From: an uncultured Propionibacteriaceae bacterium
Lineage (GTDB): Bacteria > Actinomycetota > Actinomycetes > Propionibacteriales > Propionibacteriaceae
Direction: 5' to 3'
DNA: 37,619 bases
NCBI GenBank assembly: GCA_902805915.1
Contig: CADCUO010000178.1
Span: 1-37,619 of the forward strand
Position 1 is the first letter of the stretch. Every line of letters starts with the position of its first letter. The position numbers and the translations under genes are program-made. Of the stretch, positions 34,205 through 37,619 are shown piece by piece. The notes beneath the pieces are model-generated. The model ran no database searches. It was given only the letters and a program-made list of their open reading frames with translations, and was not told the DNA's origin.

Positions 34205-34816
34205 TCACTTCCTCCCGAGTCGATTGCCGCGGCGGCCAGTGGTCCGGGCTGCCTTAGCCGCAGCGCCAACCTCTGTCGTCTCCCCGCTGGATGCTGTGAT
34301 GCCAGCGTTGTTCTCCAGATGGGCCCGGATGAACCACTGGAACAGCTCCAGCTGCTTGGTGTGGTCGATCAGCATGTCCTCGGTGACGGGGTCCACGTCG
34401 CTCACGGCTGTGATCGCCGCCCGCTCGTCGGAGATGACACCGTCGTAGACCAGGTTCAGTGCTGCCAGGTGCTCAACGGTGGAGGCGCGGCCGAGGGAGT
34501 ACTCGTTCCAGGTTCGGTCGGACGCGATTGCACCTGGAGTGCCCACCGGCGCGACACCAAGGGTCGCCATCCTCTCGGCGGTTTCGTCCACCATGGCGCG
34601 CACGGCGTCGATCTGTGGGTCCAACATCTCGTGCACACCGATGAAGTCAGGACCCACCACGTTCCAGTGCGCATGCTTGAGGGTCAGCTGCAAGTCGTTG
34701 AGTGCATGCAGCCGCATCTGGAGAATGTCCCCCACGCCGTGGCCCTCTTCCAGACCTATGCCTGGAACGGTGTAGTCGCTGTCAGGTCCAGCCTTCTTCG
34801 TCGTTCGAACAGCCAT
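34205..34816 (-). CDS. dps: Dps-family DNA-binding ferritin-like protein
   Basis: Dps forms a dodecameric cage that oxidises and stores iron and protects DNA from peroxide. The 203-residue product has the intersubunit ferroxidase site with His50 (HAHWNVVG), His62 and Asp66 (FIGVHEMLD), Asp77 and Glu81, aligning with E. coli His51, His63, Asp67, Asp78 and Glu82. A C-terminal tail rich in basic residues (KAARTTGRRGNRLGRK) could bind DNA. I start at the ATG at 34816, with AAGG 8 nt upstream. Upstream in-frame starts at 34858 and 34975 exist, but the longer one would translate the tandem repeats. Downstream genes also concern iron. Confidence 0.94.
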   Translation of the reverse strand: MAVRTTKKAGPDSDYTVPGIGLEEGHGVGDILQMRLHALNDLQLTLKHAHWNVVGPDFIGVHEMLDPQIDAVRAMVDETAERMATLGVAPVGTPGAIASDRTWNEYSLGRASTVEHLAALNLVYDGVISDERAAITAVSDVDPVTEDMLIDHTKQLELFQWFIRAHLENNAGITASSGETTEVGAAAKAARTTGRRGNRLGRK

Positions 34817-34873
34817 TCTCTGCGCCTTTCGTCGGATTCGCCTGGCGGCCGACGTCATCGTCACCGCGCCTGT

Positions 34874-34969
34874 CTGCACACCCAGTGACGTGTGTGCTCT
34901 GCACACCCGATCGTGTTGTGCGCTCTGCCCCCCGTGATGGGGTGCTCTGCACACCCAGTGATGTGGTGC
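34874..34969. repeat. Four degenerate tandem units upstream of dps
   Basis: Units begin at 34874, 34899, 34925 and 34947, each opening CTGCACACCC or a variant and ending GTGCT, with lengths 25, 26, 22 and 23 bp. Junctions form GTGTGC-TCT-GCACAC, a perfect 6-bp inverted repeat at 34892-34906, and less perfect versions at the other two. They lie 58-153 bp upstream of the dps ATG, so they may be a set of operator sites. They share no sequence with the 2234-2423 array. Confidence 0.85.
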
Positions 34970-35033
34970 CGACAACGACTGTACGACGCACCTTCAGAGC
35001 GGGGCATCCGGGTGGCTGTCCAGCCGAGAGGAG

Positions 35034-37262
35034 CTAGTCGTCGCCGTCCTGGTTCTTCTGCGGGCCATCCTCGCGGTCACGCCTGTTCTGTCGACCCTTC
35101 CAGTCACCTAGCCCAGCCAGTCCGGGAATGGTCACGCTGCGACCGGTGGTGAGCTCCTTCGGCGGGTCCTGGAAGGGCGTCTTCTTGGTTCCCTTCAGGT
35201 AGGAGTCCATGGTGGGCTTCCAGATCTTCATTCCGGCGTCGCCACTGCCTGTTCCCTCGAGAAGCGTCTTGCTCCTGGGCAGCAGATAGTTCTTCACCCC
35301 TCGACTGCGAAACCCGGCGCTGCCCTTGCGGAAGGGCTTCTTCTGGTTGTCGATCGAGATCATCGCCACCCCTACTACGTCGGGGGTGTACCCGGCGAAC
35401 CAGACTGCCTCGTTGCTGTCGATGGTCCCGGTCTTGCCGGCCTGCGGTCGACCGTCGGAGATTATCGCCCGCTTGCCGGTGCCCTTGGTCATCACCGAGC
35501 TGAGCAGCTTGTTCATGCCGTCGGCGACGTCTTCAGAGATGACCCGCTTGCATTGAGCGTCGTGGATGGGGAGCGAGATCGCTTGCCTGGTGGTGATCTT
35601 TGCGACGATGACCGGGTTGCAGTGGATACCGCGCGCCGCGAAGGTGGCATAGGCCTCGGCCACGGAGAGCGGGCTCACCTCGACTGATCCGAGAGTGAAG
35701 GCCGGCTTGTTCTGGTAGAAGTCCACCAACGGTCGGTCCTCGGCGCTGCTTTTCACGCCGAGCTTCTCCGCCATCTTCGTCACCCGGCACATGCCGGCGG
35801 CGAACTCAAGCTGCACGAAGTAGGTGTTGACCGACTTCTCCGTGCCGCGGTACATGTTCATCACACCACTGGTACCGGTGGAGTTGGAGACATTCCACGC
35901 GCCCCACACCCGACGCTTCCCCTCGCAGGACCGGAACCTCTTACCGGAGAAGTTCATAGTTTGCCTGGCGTTGAACTTCTTGGTGAGCGGAATCCCTTTC
36001 TCCAGAGCCGCAGCTGCGGTGAATGCTTTGAAGGTGGAGCCGGCCTGATAACCCTGGATGCCCCCCATGGAGGGTTCCGCCGAGTAGTTCCAGTACGTCT
36101 GACCCTTCTTTAAGTTCGAACCCATCTCGGGACGGCTTTGCGCCATGGCGATGATCTGCCCAGTGCCTGGCTCAATCATGTTCATGGTCGAGATGACCGG
36201 ATCGCGCGGGTCAACCACTGCACTGACCGCCTTTTGTGCGCGTCGCTGAGTTTCGCGGTCTACCTTTGTCTCGACAGTCAGACCGCCCCGCAGCAGGAGG
36301 TTCATCCGGTCCTCCACGGTCTTGCCTAGGCTGGGTGTCTTCTCCAACGTCTTGATCACGTACTGGCAAAGAAATGGGAACTCGCTGCCCACGCAGCCGT
36401 TGTGCATGGGCTGGATCTTGCGAACACTGAACTTCGACTTCTTCGCGGCCTTGAGCTGCCCTGCGGTAATCATCGTGAGCTCAGCCATCCTGTTCAGGAC
36501 GACGTCGCGGCGTTCCAACGCGGCAGCCCGGTCGCTGACCGGGTTGTTGGTGTCCGGGTTCTGCACCAGCCCGGCCAGCATCGCCGCCTCTGCGAGCTCC
36601 AGGTTCTTGGCTGAGGTGTTGAAGTAGTAGCGCGCAGCCGCTTCGACGCCGTAGTTGCCCTGCCCGAAGTAGGCGATGTTGAGATACCGCTCCAAGATCT
36701 CGTCCTTGGACAGCTCGTCCTCCAGCGCGATCGCGTAGCGCAGCTCCTGAATCTTGCGTGCGTACGTGGTCTCCTGCGCGGCCTTGATGCCGGCCGCGTC
36801 GCCGACCTGGCGCGCCTTTTCAACCTGAACCATCTTCACGTACTGCTGAGTGATGCTGGAGCCGCCTTGAGTGCCGTTGGAGGAGGTCGAATTGCGGATC
36901 AGCGCGCGCAGCGTACCCCGAAAGTCCATTGCCCCATGCTGGTAGAACCGGTGGTCCTCAATTGCCAGCTGGGCCTGGCGCATCACGGGGGCGATGTCGC
37001 GCAGTGCGACGTAAACGCGGTTCTGGTCGTAGACGTACGCAAGAACCGATCCGTCGCTGAGCAGGATCTTCGATCGTTGAGGTTGTGCGGAGACGTCCAT
37101 TTCCGCTGGGATAGCTTTCATCTCGGTCGCCACAGCACGCGAGCTGAGCCCGGCAATACCGGCCACGGGCAGGAAGAGTCCAGCGATCAGCACGCCTGCC
37201 AATGCACTTACCACGACGAACATCACCAATGAATAAAGCAGACGTATGGGTTTCGCCGACAT
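35034..37262 (-). CDS. Class A penicillin-binding protein (transglycosylase/transpeptidase)
   Basis: This bifunctional enzyme polymerises and cross-links peptidoglycan outside the membrane. The 742-residue product has a basic N-terminus and one membrane helix at about 10-36. A GT51 domain with catalytic Glu102 (IEDHRFYQHGAMDFRG) and GGSSITQQYVK follows. A transpeptidase domain carries Ser409-x-x-Lys412 (GSTFK), Ser477-Val-Asn479 and KTGT at 610-613. There is no PASTA domain; the tail is charged. I chose the ATG at 37262 because TACGCT ends 6 nt upstream and the usual membrane anchor follows; an in-frame ATG at 37340 is less likely. No partner genes are adjacent. Confidence 0.93.
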   Translation of the reverse strand: MSAKPIRLLYSLVMFVVVSALAGVLIAGLFLPVAGIAGLSSRAVATEMKAIPAEMDVSAQPQRSKILLSDGSVLAYVYDQNRVYVALRDIAPVMRQAQLAIEDHRFYQHGAMDFRGTLRALIRNSTSSNGTQGGSSITQQYVKMVQVEKARQVGDAAGIKAAQETTYARKIQELRYAIALEDELSKDEILERYLNIAYFGQGNYGVEAAARYYFNTSAKNLELAEAAMLAGLVQNPDTNNPVSDRAAALERRDVVLNRMAELTMITAGQLKAAKKSKFSVRKIQPMHNGCVGSEFPFLCQYVIKTLEKTPSLGKTVEDRMNLLLRGGLTVETKVDRETQRRAQKAVSAVVDPRDPVISTMNMIEPGTGQIIAMAQSRPEMGSNLKKGQTYWNYSAEPSMGGIQGYQAGSTFKAFTAAAALEKGIPLTKKFNARQTMNFSGKRFRSCEGKRRVWGAWNVSNSTGTSGVMNMYRGTEKSVNTYFVQLEFAAGMCRVTKMAEKLGVKSSAEDRPLVDFYQNKPAFTLGSVEVSPLSVAEAYATFAARGIHCNPVIVAKITTRQAISLPIHDAQCKRVISEDVADGMNKLLSSVMTKGTGKRAIISDGRPQAGKTGTIDSNEAVWFAGYTPDVVGVAMISIDNQKKPFRKGSAGFRSRGVKNYLLPRSKTLLEGTGSGDAGMKIWKPTMDSYLKGTKKTPFQDPPKELTTGRSVTIPGLAGLGDWKGRQNRRDREDGPQKNQDGDD

Positions 37263-37268
37263 GGGCTC

Positions 37269-37274
37269 AGCGTA
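37269..37274 (-). promoter_or_regulatory. Minus-10 element of the PBP gene
   Basis: TACGCT on the minus strand ends 6 nt before the ATG at 37262, as at the HipA-like gene, predicting a leaderless mRNA. Confidence 0.5.
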
Positions 37275-37619
37275 CGAAGTAGGCCGGGCCAGATGGCGCT
37301 CATTTGGGGCGTCCGAGATCGAATTGTGTCTAAACGTCACACGTCATCCAGACCGTCAATATTGGCCCCGCACAAGGTTTCTTGAGTGTACTTTTACCGC
37401 CCCTTTGACGGGCATGGATCGCCGCTTTTCCAGTGCCTCCCACTAGACCCACCGGCAGGCCAGGCCTGCCGCACCAGCGAGCGACATCTGCCGGCAGCAG
37501 GTGGCGCCCGCTGCCGACGCGAATGTGGTCAGGGAGCCCCGCGTTGCCTGCCTCACCCGTGCTGGCCCATCGAACAGTCGCCGGAAAGTAGTGCGATCGG
37601 GATCGACATGTCTCTACAC
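37275..37619. other. Non-coding end of the window
   Basis: I see no supported gene in these 345 bp beyond the promoter region of the PBP gene. The palindrome at 37453-37471 is the only structure noticed. Confidence 0.5.
37453..37471. repeat. Perfect palindrome CGGCAGGCC-A-GGCCTGCCG
   Basis: Two 9-bp arms around one base form either a very tight hairpin or a protein-binding site. No T tract follows on either strand. It may belong to a gene outside the window. Confidence 0.5.

Noticed and set aside
34858-34975. N-terminal extension of Dps through the tandem repeats
   Set aside because: The extension translates the repeat units and has no homology; the ATG at 34816 has a good ribosome site and the normal Dps start.

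Overview
The window is high-GC actinobacterial chromosome. Evidence for this includes a mycobacterial-type ferredoxin-NADP reductase (FprA type), the paired clpP1/clpP2 genes, a DUF4233 gene between folC and ndk, an Arg-rich RNase E/G and many genes that look leaderless. Gene content and order fit the Propionibacteriales (Microlunatus-like), but that is inferred from remembered gene order and was not searched. Most of the window is housekeeping DNA read on the minus strand, with accessory genes set into it.

Layout from left to right. 1-2128: an ABC exporter (permease cut by the window edge, plus ATPase). 2234-2423: a tandem-repeat array that runs into the 3' end of proB. 2409-5743: rplU-rpmA-terminator-obg-proB, with a good SigA-type promoter before rplU. 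5982-7129: a plus-strand HipA-like kinase gene overlapping a DUF3037 gene. 7167-8585: fprA. 8676-16892: rne, then the TIGR03936 gene, an MFS transporter, a PPOX flavoprotein and the TIGR03960 radical SAM gene. 16974-19749: HU, ndk, DUF4233 and folC. 19836-22445: valS of archaeal-like type on the plus strand. 22546-27506: clpX, clpP2, clpP1, a plus-strand glutathione peroxidase, and tig. 27730-27914: tRNA-Pro(UGG) and tRNA-Gly(UCC), followed by about 630 bp of decayed DNA with a truncated PPOX fragment and an IS256-type transposase remnant. 28551-31282: a DMT/NIPA-like membrane protein and a divergent, probably catalytically altered, trehalose-6-phosphate synthase (GT20) homologue. 31393-34816: a YihY/BrkB membrane protein, a CDGSH iron-sulfur protein translationally coupled to a heme-oxygenase-like putative diiron enzyme, and Dps. 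34874-34969: a second short tandem array, upstream of dps. 35034-37262: a class A penicillin-binding protein, then non-coding sequence to the edge.

How the genes fit together. The rne/rplU/rpmA/obg/proB and folC/ndk/valS blocks serve RNA processing, ribosome assembly, one-carbon and nucleotide metabolism and translation. The tig/clpP1/clpP2/clpX block is the protein folding and degradation hub, with a ClgR-like box before clpP1. The right end is rich in iron and oxidant handling: HDO-like enzyme, CDGSH protein and Dps, with Gpx further left.

The best candidates for undescribed biology are the HDO-CDGSH pair, the GT20 homologue lacking several substrate-contact residues, the HipA-like/DUF3037 pair without HipB, and the two unrelated intergenic tandem arrays. 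No CRISPR array, prophage or complete insertion sequence was seen.
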